This document shows, piece after piece, positions 1 to 13,694 of a stretch of DNA of 64,000 nucleotides. Made by a program: the position numbers and the translations under genes. This stretch comes from Nitzschia sp. DOCU1 (Eukaryota; Bacillariophyta; Bacillariophyceae; Bacillariales; Bacillariaceae), in the NCBI GenBank assembly GCA_951394045.1, contig OX595991.1, forward strand, positions 1,364,001-1,428,000, given 5' to 3'. Each line of letters begins with the position of its first letter. Position 1 is the stretch's first letter. The notes below the pieces were generated by a model. The model worked only from the letters and a program-made list of their open reading frames with translations. It made no database searches and was not told the DNA's origin.

Positions 1-269
1 GATGGTATAGGTAGAGAGATGCAATGCTCTTTGATAACGTAAATGTGGTGTACAACGATTATTCCAGCCGGTTTTCTACACGATGCGATTACTTTCAATG
101 TAGCGGGTCGCGTTTCGCACAGCGACACTGCCAACAACACTCCTTCAATTACTCTTCGGACAAGAACACGTAGACAATGTGAATACTGGAATTTTTTGCA
201 CGACCTACACGATATATGAGTTCGTCACGCTCTAGGCAACCTATGTTCTTGCATTTTTCATCGATAACG

Positions 270-1184
270 TTAGTCATCGCCCTCGGATAGCTCATCAAGA
301 GCGGCCAATTCGGGACTGGCGTCGCCAGAGGAACCAAAGAGTCCACCTGCACCCGCACCCGGCGCTCCGCCCATCGCTCCACCCATCATAGCCTGCATCA
401 GTTCGTTCTGATCCATATTTTGATACATGCTTGCAGCAGCTTGCATTGCCTCTCGCCAAGCCTCGGGTGAGTTAAGAATTTCTTCCATCCCAGGCATACT
501 TCCCATCATACTCTTCAACATTGGGTTTTGCAAGATCATCTGACGGGATTGTTCAAGGCGTTCAGGATCGTTCATGTACTCCTGGAAGATTGGAGAATTC
601 ATCATACCCGACATCATTTCCAGGGATTCCTGTAGATTCGGGGTTTCACCTGCAGAACCAGCACCCATGCTTTTCATAATTTCATCCAACTTGCTAGTGT
701 CAACTCCAGAACTCTCCAACATATCCTTTACTGCGTCGGACGATGGTGGTACCGCATCTGGAGCAGGAACTGCGCCGCTCCCACTGCTGGAGGACTTGCT
801 CTTTGACTTCGATTTGCCCGGGACAACATTTAGCTGATCACCTGCTGAAACTCCAGCCTCGCTCAAACAATCACTGCTGTGCAAGCGCTTGCCGTTGAAA
901 ATCACTCTGCCCTGCTGAGACGGTTCGACGCCAGACTCCTCGGCAAGCCGCTCTTGCAATTCCGAAACTGTTGTGATGCCCTCAAGATCATATTTCTTCC
1001 CCCGAAGAGTTACCTGGATACTTGAGATGGGAGTTTTTGCAGCAGCGAGAGAAAGAAGCAAAGCTGCAGCGACAGCAACCTTGGGGAGAGCACAAAATCG
1101 CAGGCGTAAGATTTGCAGTTTTCATGATATTTCGGTTTCCAGTAGTTCTCGACTTACCCACTTTGACAACAATCGAAACTTCAT
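270..1184 (-). CDS. Ubiquilin-like UBL/STI1 protein with signal peptide
   Basis: Two exons: 1158-1184 (ATG at 1184, nine codons) and 270-1079, joined across a 78-nt intron (donor GTAAGT, acceptor CCCCAAG). The product is about 278 aa. The join creates a hydrophobic N-terminus (MKFRLLSKWVAVAAALLLSL) ending in AAA, a typical signal peptide. A ubiquitin-like domain follows at about residues 30-105, then a Ser/Lys linker and a Met/Gln-rich STI1/ubiquilin-type region (motifs MNDPERLEQSRQMILQNPML and MQAMMGGAMGG), with an acidic tail. Ubiquilins are normally cytosolic shuttles between ubiquitylated clients and the proteasome. A signal peptide is unusual and suggests the ER lumen or, in a diatom, the periplastidal compartment, because no Phe follows the likely cleavage site. 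No C-terminal UBA domain is visible. The fold assignment is fairly sure; the location is inference. Confidence 0.8.
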
Positions 1185-1818
1185 TCTGCGGAAAGTGGAG
1201 GCCTTTGGATGATATCAATTATTGTATTTCTCTGATGAGTCAATCTGCGATACGATTGCTTTGGATATGAATAGCAATTGCATACCAAGATCTTCAGTAT
1301 TTGTATTGCCCGCCCAATTGCGTAGAGTGCGACACTTGGAGCCATCGATCACTTTCGCGTATCGTGGTCTTTTTTACAGACGAAAGATAGTTCCACGTGT
1401 TAGAAATTCGCTTGCGGGTATTGGTGTAGTCGAACGGGTCGGCCTTATCCGCACCGCGACGACATCACATATCTAATCCAACTGATTGCTCGTACTCTAG
1501 CACTTCATTTATGCAACATTTCCATGCTAAAAGTGAAGTGCTACAAGCATTTTGTAACGATTTATGCATCTCTACAGTGTTCATCGGCCAATGCAGTTGG
1601 GGCTCACTTGCCCAGAATTGTGTGGCTGGCTTCTGACGTACCCTCAAGCTAATATAAATCAAATATATGAATTAGGATTATAGAGGGCAAACTTGAGACC
1701 CCAACCCTTGCTCCTCAAATATTACAAACCACAAATAGGGAATGTTGCTTGTATAATGTTATGAATCTGTTTTTCTAAGGAAATCGGAGAACCATCGCCC
1801 ACTACGAGTAGCATTGTG
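1185..1818. other. Intergenic, no gene seen
   Basis: AT-rich spacer between the ubiquilin-like gene's 5' end and the 3' end of the next minus-strand gene. Only short overlapping frames are present, without recognisable motifs. Confidence 0.5.
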
Positions 1819-3570
1819 CTAGAAGCATCCTGTGCAGCACTCGCAGACAACAAGGGGTGGTGAGGGCCTGTTTGGTGCCCCTTGGCAGTCAGCAGTAAGT
1901 ACTTGTAAGGACACCGAAATACTTGCGCATACTTGCGCTGGCATTGTCCCCGACAAATTGTTATTGTCCATGGTGGCCACCTCTGCAAGCAAAATTAGAA
2001 CTATCCATGTCCAAATCGCGTTACAATGATGACGTGCGACTTACCTAGCAGCATGAGACTTCCCATCTCGGTCGGTACAGTACCTGTGAACTCATTGTTC
2101 TCGATCTGAAAGAAAGTCAAGCGGCTCAAGTCACCAATCCTGGAACTTATCGTTCCCTGAAGCTCGTTGTCATTCAAATCAAGTTGCTTGAGATTGCTTA
2201 AGGAGTAAAGCTCTTCGGGTATTGAACCCTCCAGCAGATTGTAGTTCAAATCGATTTGCTCTAGGGAGTCAATACTGCCAAGCTGTGATGGAATTGTTCC
2301 AGTCAGGATTCCCTCCTCCAACAACAAGAATTTCAAATTCTGGAGCTCGCTTAGTTCAAATGGTAGGGTACCGGCAATACCATTTTGCTCTGCACAGATT
2401 ATTTCGTAAGTCAGAGATTTCTAGTAGCAAACTAAGATACTCAAGACTCTCATCCCCATACTTACCGAAATCTATTCGGTTGACTAATTCGTCATCATCG
2501 CATGCCAAGCCTCCCCACTGACAGACCGAGTCCGGTGTTAACCAGGCACTGGAATTGCCATTTGGGACGACGATTGTGCAACGGGCATTCGCAGCGTCGA
2601 TGGCTGCAGGGTCTTTAAAGTCCAAAGGAGCGCTACATTGCGTCCATCGATCCCCTCGCGTGCTGTAGTAGAACACCGCCATAACATAGCGCTGAATCAA
2701 GTTTGGATCCTGTGGACACATGTAATACGTATCAAGATTAATCAGCCATTCAGCAGCAAGATTCTGAGGTGTCCCAGGAGTGTCAACATCAGCAGCATTT
2801 GAGATCGCTCGAACAAAGATTGAAATCAACCCGGCCCTGGCACTCTCTGATAAATTGCATTTCTGCGTAGGAGCACTAGAGGGTGCGGTTGTTGGTGTAC
2901 TAGTTTTTGCCTGCGACGGTGCGGTTGTAGGCACTGCTGTAGGATTTCTTGTTTGTAAAATGGTTGGCACTGACGTCGGAGGAGCCGCGGGGGCCTCGGT
3001 AGAAACTGTAGTTGGACTGTGGGTAGGGCTTCTTGTTGGACTTGATGTGGATTCTGCCGAGGGACGTGAGGTGGGGGTAGTTGTCTTATCCATCGTTGGC
3101 ATATTTGTCACTACAGGCGATTTTGTGGGTGATTGAGTCAACGATGTGGTAGGTGAACTTGTTTCTGATGTTGGCGCGCTGGTTTTGACTGCCGCGGTCG
3201 GCGCTGCAGTGGAAATTGGTCGAACAGTTGGAGCCATCGTAGGACTAACTGCTAACAATCCAGTATTCAGATCACGATGGAAATGTGAGTTTGATTTCAT
3301 ACGTTTTCAAGCGACGAATAACAGATGAAGAGTAAGATTGAGTTTACCTGGAGCTTGTGATGGGCGTTTGGTAGGGACGGCCGAAGGATTATCGGATGGC
3401 ATTGTCGACAAGCTCATTTCAAGATCCAAGACTTTGAAAAACGACTCAATCGCATCCTCAGCTGCTCTATCCTCTGGATACAGTTTTTCTCTCGTGCCGA
3501 CTGTTTCCGCTGCAGCTCCAAGCGTTCCCACGGCACAAAGTGCCAGGACAACGTCGCGTCCAAACTTCAT
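1819..3570 (-). CDS. Secreted leucine-rich-repeat protein (LRR 1)
   Basis: Four exons: 3348-3570, 2466-3251, 2045-2389 and 1819-1982. All junctions are GT-AG and phase 1 (donors GTAAAC, GTAAGT, GTAAGT). The product is about 505 aa. It has a signal peptide (MKFGRDVVLALCAVGTLGAAA), then a Pro/Thr/Ser-rich stalk (about residues 60-150) that looks O-glycosylated and extended. A Cys-containing cap with WTQC and VCQWGGLACDDD precedes plant-type LRRs (GTIPSQLGSIDSLEQIDLNYN and similar, about residues 250-460). The C-terminus is a conserved Cys-rich end, CECCTGCF. No transmembrane segment was seen after the LRRs. LRRs of this class bind peptides or glycans; partner unknown. It is paralogous to the next gene upstream, with the same cap, LRR and CCTGCF end. 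Confidence 0.83.
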
Positions 3571-4499
3571 ATTTCGGCAGCAGCCTCGTCTCCTAACGAT
3601 GCCCTCTTCTAATCCACGACTTTCTTCCTCCGTCCAAATAGAACGATGTCCTGCTCAGATGTTCGAACAAGAGAGGTTCGAAGGAATATTCTAGTCGAGA
3701 AAATGCCAAAGTTCCAACTTCTTTCTTCCAACCGCTGGGTCCAAATACACACACAATATGTAATGGTGGCAGGTCGACAACAAACGTGTGCAAAGCGGTG
3801 GCGCGCGTGGTTAGGCGACCATAGTGTTTTACAATGCGTGTATATGGATTTGGATAGATGGAAATGATGTTCCATCGGATTCGGCGGGCATGCACATAGG
3901 TAGGGCTTACTTATGGCGATGCAAGCCTTCGTTCGTTGGGATTTTTTTAACATGGTTACTTAGTCGAAATTGTCGCCATCACATCATGTTTGCAACTGCC
4001 GAGCGCCGGGGGACCCACTCTTTGCCTCCTCCTTTGTAGTAGCAGGAACACGACGAATGCACTTGGTAACCCCACTTTTCTTTACAAATATAGATAATTC
4101 TCGAGCTCCTGAAATCAATCTGATGGCTGGTTAAGCGACTATCAGACAGTACGAAAATGGCGAATCCCAGTTATGGTCGAACGTAGACCAGTCGATCGCA
4201 TGCATTCCCTCCATGATTCGCTAGCGTTGGGATCTGAAATTGTATTTCAATGATACATAAATGAGCTACCGTAGTCGAAAGTAAAGTTTTCGTCCAATCC
4301 TCGAATGGTATGATCGGTGCCAAAGACAACGAAAACGAGATTTCCTTCGTTGATTTTGTAGTGATCAAATCATCCAGCAGATGCAATCTGCTTAGTGACA
4401 ATCAATTCGTCCAGGGGACATCTGTCCGCAGCAAGATATCACTTGTAAGGATATATAGATAACTATGCTTCTTCTCCTATACCCCATTAACATTGAAAA
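3571..4499. other. Intergenic between LRR paralogues
   Basis: 929 bp upstream of LRR 1. Several overlapping frames up to about 115 aa occur on both strands (for example 3609-3953 minus), but none has a recognisable domain or good coding character. It probably holds the LRR 1 promoter and the LRR 2 3' region. Confidence 0.5.
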
Positions 4500-6664
4500 C
4501 TATTGAAAACACCCTGTGCAACATGAAGGCTGCGGGCAAACAACCTTGGGATTGTCACCAGCACAATTCGCTGTGAGGCTTCTGAGCTGTTTTCCATCTG
4601 CCCCATCATTGAAAGTCCTTAGATTACATATTTCCTCAGGCATTCTCCCCACAAAGTTAGTGTTATGCAAAAAAAGAGTTTCAAGCCGATTCAACTCGCC
4701 CAACTCAGTTGGTATTCCCCCTGACATTACTGTATTGAACACTGTTAGTACCCTCAAGTCACTCAATGCCCCGATAAAGGTAGGAAGGGTGCCATTGATC
4801 AGAGGATTATTGTGAAGAGTAAGCGCTTGAAGATCGTCTAACCCTTCATATTCCATAGGAATGGTTCCTTCAAGGTTGTTGTTGTCGACTGTCAGGAATT
4901 TTAACAAATTCAATCGGCCAATTTCGCTTGGAAGTGTTCCCCGGAGTCTGTTGTCCTCCAGCTGCAAGATTCTGAGTCCTGCCAATGTACCTATTCTTGT
5001 CGACAACGTCCCCGTTAACAAGTTGTCATTCAAGTCAATTGTTCTCAGTAAGCTGGCGTTAAAGATTTCTTCGGGAATCTCACCAGTGAGCTGGTTAGTA
5101 TCCATGTCTATCACGTCCAAATTAACCAACGTTCCGAACGAAGAGGGTATCCTTCCTACGATGTTTAGGTTGCCATCCAGGTCGACATTTGCCAAGTTTT
5201 CGAGTTTTCCAAGTTCCTGTGGAAGGGGGCCACTCAAGTTGTTTTCGTCTGAAATCAGAGGCAGTGCGTGTTAGATGTGAATGAATGAAGAATATCAATT
5301 GTATCTCCGTCTTAATAATAAACTTACCGACTGAGATCCCTGTGATCTCACCACGAGAGCAGGTAACTCCATACCAAAGGCAGACATCAACTCCACTTAG
5401 AAATGCAGCATTTTCTGAAGGGCACTCAGAAACGGACCCAGGAGATGACCGAGCACATTGTGTCCAGGAGTCGCCATTAGTCGAAAAGTATAGAAGCGCC
5501 ATGATGTATCTTTGCTGTACGTTCAGTACGTCGCTTGGGCAAACCTGTAACGCGTCGTCATTGACCAACCACTGATAAGCCTGATCCTGACTTGATCCTT
5601 GTACCAAACTTCCGATCTCAGATATTGTCAACACTTCCGTTGCCAATAGATCAGCTCGTTGCTGAGCCGTAATGCCATTGCAGACTGTGGGTACAGGTGC
5701 AGGTGTTGCAACCGGTGCGGGTGTAGCGGGGACCGGTGCTGGCGTTGCGACTGGTGCAGGTGTCGCAACCGGTGCCGGAGTTATTACAGGTGCTGGTGTT
5801 TCCGGAGCGACTGCTCCATCACTCACCGGTGATTGCGTTACACTGGGTGAGGGCGTTTGTTCAACAGGGGCAGGGGTTCCAGGGACAGGCTCGACTGGTA
5901 CCGCAGTTGCAGGGGCAGGGGTCACAGGGACAGGATCAGGTGCTGCTGTTATAGGGGCAGATGTTACTTCAACTGGCATTGGTGTTTGTAAGACTGGGCC
6001 CTCTGTAGAAACGACAGGAGAGGGTGTAATTGACAATGGACTTTCTGTTTCAACCACTGGCATGAAGGTTGGTTGTACCACTGGTGTGGCTGTTATAACA
6101 ACTGGTGGCGGCGACGGAGCCTAAAACATGCCAAGGCGATTGTTTGTCAGGCGACGAAAACTTGATCACCAAACAATGGTATTATGATGTTACACGTACC
6201 AGAGGCAAACTCATGCTCATGCTCATGCTCAGGTCCATGTCTATATCTATATCCATGCCCATATCAATATCCATGATCATGCTCATGCTCATACTCATGC
6301 TCATGCCCGTATCAACCCGAAGAGCGAAAATAAGCCTTTCAGTGTCGAACAATGCTTCCATGGCATTGAACCTTCGATTCTCAATTAACCCGAGAATAGT
6401 AGAATCTGGGGTATCTGGCTCTTCCCTCGGGAGTGGGCGCCATCCCTCTTTCAAATCCCTTTTCAGGTTATGGTCTTGTTCTTGTGACGAGGTGCGGTAT
6501 CTTGAAAACGACTTCCCGCGAAGAGAATTCCCACCAATATCGGGAGCGTCCACCTCATATATCTCATTCCTGGCAGCACTGGAGCACCCCACCAGAAACG
6601 CCAGCACGTGGACAAAGACATGGGAAGACAGATTTGATCTTGTTTTCCGATAGCCTTGCTTCAT
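4500..6664 (-). CDS. Secreted leucine-rich-repeat protein (LRR 2)
   Basis: Three exons: 6200-6664 (donor GTACGT), 5328-6120 (donor GTAAGT) and 4500-5248, with phases 0 and 1. The product is about 668 aa. The N-terminus is hydrophobic (HVFVHVLAFLVGCSSAA), a signal peptide or anchor. Exon 1 ends in an odd alternating-Met tract (MSMSMSMSM, then MDIDMGMDIDIDMD). A long Pro/Thr/Val/Ala-rich stalk (repeats of the type TPAPVATPAPV) leads to the same cap as LRR 1 (WTQC, VCLWYGVTCS), about eight plant-type LRRs and the C-terminal CCTGCFQ. The stalk resembles glycosylated cell-wall spacers. LRR 1 and LRR 2 lie in tandem on the same strand and arose by duplication. The function, adhesion or recognition at the cell surface, is inferred from architecture only. 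Confidence 0.83.
6213..6306. repeat. Hexanucleotide microsatellite in LRR 2 exon 1
   Basis: The plus strand shows runs of CATGCT interrupted by CATATC/CATGCC variants. On the coding strand these are ATGAGC and ATGGAT-type units giving alternating Met-Ser and Met-Asp/Ile codons. It ends a few codons before the exon 1 splice donor and keeps frame. Confidence 0.85.
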
Positions 6665-8077
6665 TTTAGGCCTTCTTCTGCTCAGTAGAGTTTGTGAACG
6701 ACCGATGCTACTTTGGGGAAGTCTATTTGAGGTTGCCGCCTAATGAAATTGATCTTTCCACTTGAAAAGGACAGGAGCTTCTTTGTCAATGAAATTATTT
6801 TGACGATGCGATAAGGAGATAACGTCAACAGCTTCGACTTTTCAGCATATTGTGCCAAAGTCGTTGCAGGGTTGGAACAACGACATCTTCCAACCGAGAA
6901 AAATGAGGCCGATCCGTTATCGAGGACAACTACCGAATTCAACGGCGGCGTATACACATGTATTCGTGGTTGTATAAAATTTACATCACTGGCTTCCATG
7001 CGACACGGTTTGTTCTCAACTAAATGTGCAACGTAAGGATGCCTCGAAATAAAAAGAAATACGTGTCTGAATATTTCGTATTGAATTGGGTTTGTTGATA
7101 AAAGTCGCAGTCATGTCACTCATCCGGAAAATAGATATGCCTCTAATAAAACTACACGTCAGTCTACCGACCGAGGTATGTGTACATGGTACGGACGGAG
7201 GGACGGTACGGTTCAGAGATCCGCGCAAGAGTCAAAGAGCATGACCAGTCTCCACTAAAACTACAATACATACACGATTAGAGTTATCGTTCCAACCATC
7301 CACGAGCGGTGAAGGTATCTTGCATTTAGATTTGTGCTGCCATCTTCGCAAGTTTTTGCCTACATTCGAGAGTCAGGTTGTAAGTTGATGGTCATGTTAC
7401 GCTAGATAGGTCTCTCGTAGATGCATACAAGCCCCTGGGGTAGCTAGTGTGCGTTGGAAAGCAACTACCTGTTCCCAGGTACAGGGATTACTAGTTACCA
7501 GACTACAAGTTGTCCAACTACTACTACTATTACTGATTACCAGCTACGGGACTACCAGTTGTCGAACTGCTAGTACTACTGGTAGCTGCTAAATGGATAG
7601 CGCGCACTTTTCGCTGCGTTAATAGTACTACTATTAGTACTCCATGCTTGGACCGGTATGGGTTGGTTCTTGGCGACAATATTTTAGGCATATGGTTACT
7701 ACTACTTATCTGCTACGCGGATATAATAGAAGCCGCCCACAGGAAAAGAGAGGGATAGTGTTATGCTCTACTAGAGCAACAAGAGTCCCAGCGCGCTTCC
7801 CTAATGGAGACAGACTCCGCTTTGCTTCCATTGAAACGTTCTACATGACATGCTAGACATCTACCAGGTGAAGTAAGATGCGAGCGAGTCCTTGAAACAG
7901 GCGCCACCCATGCTACATGATCCTAAATAGCAGCTATACCATCGGAAACGTCGAATACAACAGTTCACGAACCAGAAGCCTAAAGTTCTAGTAGAAACAT
8001 CTAGTAGCAAGGAAAACCCCGACGGCTCCCAATCCCTCACCCAGTCTCTTTTGAACACTTCCGGCAACTTCAGTTGT
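6665..8077. other. Gene-poor spacer
   Basis: 1.4 kb with no supported gene. Frames such as 6682-6999 (minus) and 7644-7856 (plus) lack motifs. The middle holds a TAC/TAG-rich repeat (listed separately). Confidence 0.55.
7440..7645. repeat. TAC/TAG-rich repeat with conserved GGATAGCGC tail
   Basis: Irregular runs of ACTACTACT, CAGTTGTC and TAGTACTACT end in a conserved block around 7594-7630 (GGATAGCGC, ACTTT, CGCTGC, AATAGTA). The same arrangement in the same orientation occurs at about 31040-31285. It is therefore a dispersed, non-coding repeat. Confidence 0.6.
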
Positions 8078-10877
<2,800 letters not shown>

Positions 10878-11213
10878 CCGCGACGTTCGCCTTGTGTTGC
10901 CGAAGACCACAAAGCCGCCAATTGCTAACTTTGTGAACGCTGGCCCTGTATCTGAAGGAAGCGTGAAAGAAGGATCATGCACAGCAACTGCTTCCCAGAG
11001 CTGTGGCGCCTTCGTTGGCCTGCCATGTAGACTACAAAGATTAAATAGAATGATTAGCCTGTTATCTTAGATATCTCCATGTTCTCAAGATGAGTACCAT
11101 GAGTTGTAAGAACTACTCCCTCGTCATTGTTGGGTGACAACGACTACTAGATTGAAAACAACGAGAAACTAGCACCTCCTAGTCTGATCTTTGTTTCCTG
11201 CTAGAGCATTAAT
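10878..11213. other. Convergent 3' spacer
   Basis: 336 bp between the aspartokinase stop and the uL22 stop. No gene or structured element seen. Confidence 0.5.
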
Positions 11214-11777
11214 TTAAGCCTCTCCGACCTTGACAAATCGTCGCATGGCAGCCATCTTCTTGGAAATCTTGACCGGCTTGGCCTCTTCTTCCATCTTTTC
11301 AACGCCTTCTTCCTTTTCCTTCAAGATGATTTCAATGTGTGCGGGCTGACTAGCGTACTTGCCAATACGACCGTGCGCTCGGTACGTTCGCCTGCGGCCT
11401 GGAGGAGCACGGTTGCATTGAGCGTGGTCGATCACAAGGTTCTCGGGGTCTAGTCCCTTTGTTTCGGCGTTGGCAACGGCATTTTTCAGGAGATCTCTGT
11501 AAACTGCAGTCGCCTTGACGGGCCATCGACCAATGTTTCCAGGGGCCTTGCACTGCTTGGCTTGGGCTTTGCGGCCGATACCTCCAGTGAACTTAACGAA
11601 AGGAATGACAGCCTTGAAAGCAAGGACGTCGTCCAGTCTCTTCAAGGCAGTGTTGACCTTCATTCCCTTTGTGTAGTGAGCAATCTCACGACAGTGCTTG
11701 AAGTGCACACGGAGGTGGCTTCCTCGAGACTTGGAAGTCTTTTCCGGCACCTCGGGTTCTACTGAATATCGGACCAT
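11214..11777 (-). CDS. RPL17: 60S ribosomal protein uL22 (L17)
   Basis: 187 aa, normal for eukaryotic uL22. Family blocks include SRGSHLRVHFKHCREIAHYT near the N-terminus, KRLDDVLAFKAVIPFVKFTG, a middle QAKQCKAPGNIGRWPVK, and the tunnel-lining loop QCNRAPPGRRRTYRAHGRIG. The C-terminal extension is Lys/Glu-rich, as is common in protist homologues. uL22 lines the peptide exit tunnel. The plus-strand motif CTAATACAAAC just upstream of the ATG gives TTTGTATTAG on the gene strand, a possible 5'-UTR splice acceptor. The next gene is transcribed divergently. Confidence 0.95.
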   Translation of the reverse strand: MVRYSVEPEVPEKTSKSRGSHLRVHFKHCREIAHYTKGMKVNTALKRLDDVLAFKAVIPFVKFTGGIGRKAQAKQCKAPGNIGRWPVKATAVYRDLLKNAVANAETKGLDPENLVIDHAQCNRAPPGRRRTYRAHGRIGKYASQPAHIEIILKEKEEGVEKMEEEAKPVKISKKMAAMRRFVKVGEA

Positions 11778-12269
11778 TTTGCTAATACAAACAACTATAA
11801 GTCAAGATTCAAATGAACAAGGTGAGCGCTCTGATCACTATGAAGAAGGCCGGCAAGTCCTTTGTACACACCTTGCGATGCTGTGCAGTACCATTGGCAA
11901 GCCCCGTTGCTTGGTTTCCAGACGACAGCGGCGATCGATGCTTCGACGATGCGGCGCGAGATGATGAGGCGCGCAAAATCCAAGTAAGACGGTAAACATG
12001 AAAAGCAAAAAGAACTCGAGTAGTGTTTTAGCGGGTGGAGACACAGACCTGAAATTTCGACCCCGACGATTGATTCATTCCAAAATCGCCGTCTCCGCGG
12101 GTTTTCGCGTCGACGCGCCGATCTTATCGGATCTTTGTGCCAGCTGTCACACATGAAAGCGAAAGCAAAGAAGCCGCAGGGAATCAACATCATCGTCCCT
12201 TATTTGGCAATCCTCTTCTTCTCCTGTTGAATCCAACATAACTTGACGATTGTATCATCGGATTGTAAA
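11778..12269. other. Divergent promoter region, uL22 / SLC25
   Basis: 492 bp between outward-facing starts. Overlapping short frames are present without recognisable domains. It may contain a 5'-UTR intron of the uL22 gene. Confidence 0.45.
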
Positions 12270-13487
12270 ATGAAGCTGTTCAGGATCGTTACCCCTTTGT
12301 TGGCGGTGCTGGGTACCAGCCAGGTGTGCCAGGCCAGTTCGGCTGGGGCAGCTGCCATGAAAGCCCTCCGCGAAATTGATTATCGGTTCTTCGTCGCAGG
12401 GGGGACCTGTGCTGCCATTTCCCATGGAATCACGACTCCGATTGATGTGGTCAAGACTCGTATCCAAGCCAACCCAAAAGTGGGTCTATGTTGCTACATG
12501 GCAAATGCGTTCCGATTGGCTCTGCAGGTTCTTGAGATTCTCATGGTCGTTTCTTTTTGTGTTTTAGGCTTACGACAAGGGCATGTTGGCAGCGACGGTC
12601 GAGATTGTAAAGAATGAAGGTCCAGGAGTATTGCTGAGTGGACTAGGTGCGACAGTGGCTGGATATGGTATCGAGGGAGCAATGAAGGTATGATTTCAAT
12701 GTATGCGGATGACTATTTGGTCATTGTCTGGACGACGATCATTTCTCACGGGATGAATCATCAATTTTGAAAGTTTGGAGTCTACGAAGTGGCCAAGCCT
12801 GTTTTCAGTGCGTTGTTCAAGGACAACAAGGCGTTGGCGTTCATGATGTCTTCTGTCATTGCTGGAGCTGTGGCTGCTCTGCTTTTGTGTCCGATGGAGT
12901 CTTTGCGGATTCGACAAGTCACCGACCCCAAGTATGCCAACGATTCCCTTCTGACGGGATTGCCCCGATTGATGCGAGAAAATGGATTTGCGAGTTTATT
13001 TGGTGGTGTATGGGCCATGTTGGCGAAACAAGTACCGTAGGTGCAAACTTTAGTCCTGGGACGCTGAAAGGTTCATGCGTGGTGGAGGTGCTCACAATTT
13101 GTTTTTGGCATTGCCGATTGCAGGTACACGTTTGGCAAACAAGTCTCTTTTGATGTCATTGCGGCAACCATGTACTCAATTCTATCCAATATCATGGAGG
13201 TAGTGAACAAGTGGTTGGTCAGCGTTTCGGCGGCCTTTTGCGCTTCGCTCGTCGCTTGCATTTTCAGCCAACCAGGGGATATGATATTAACGGAAACCTA
13301 CAAGGGCAGTCAGGCTGGTAGTTTTGGAAAGGTCCTTGGTACATTGTATGGCCGTGGTGGCTTGGCAGAATTCTTCACGGGAACAGGGGCCCGCATTGTC
13401 CATGTGGGAATGATCATTACCAGTCAACTGGTCATCTATGACGTCGTAAAGCAGCTCCTTGGCCTACCGGCGACTGGATCACATTAG
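12270..13487 (+). CDS. Mitochondrial-carrier family protein, phosphate-carrier-like
   Basis: Four exons: 12270-12479, 12568-12687, 12774-13036 and 13124-13487, with consistent phases and GT-AG sites. The product is about 318 aa. Three SLC25 repeats are present with PIDVVKTRIQ (first), PMESLRIRQV (second) and the degenerate QPGDMILTET (third). A third repeat without the basic residue, and QVPYTFGKQVSFD after the second, resemble the PiC/SLC25A3 phosphate carriers. The family exchanges solutes across the mitochondrial inner membrane. The N-terminus (MKLFRIVTPLLAVLGTSQVC then QASSAGAAA) looks like a secretory signal peptide, which is atypical for the family, so a plastid-envelope or ER location is possible. 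Substrate is inferred from motif pattern only. Confidence 0.85.
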
Positions 13488-13694
13488 ATTTCGCTATAAC
13501 AAGTGAGTCGCCCCGTGCAAAAAGCTAGAGATAAACCTTGCTACTAGAGCGTTATTGCATGCACCGTATTGTAGCAGAAAAGCATGCCAACAAGGGCAAC
13601 AGAACTGGCTCTCATTCAAAAGACGAAATCCAATAGCCATGTCTGTCTGACATCACAATCCACTGTTGCAAATCATTGATTGCCCGACGCTTGA

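Noticed and set aside
5672..6124. Long Gly/Thr/Val-rich plus-strand frame opposite LRR 2
   Set aside because: Antisense shadow of the Pro/Thr/Ala repeat stalk; composition follows from the repeat.
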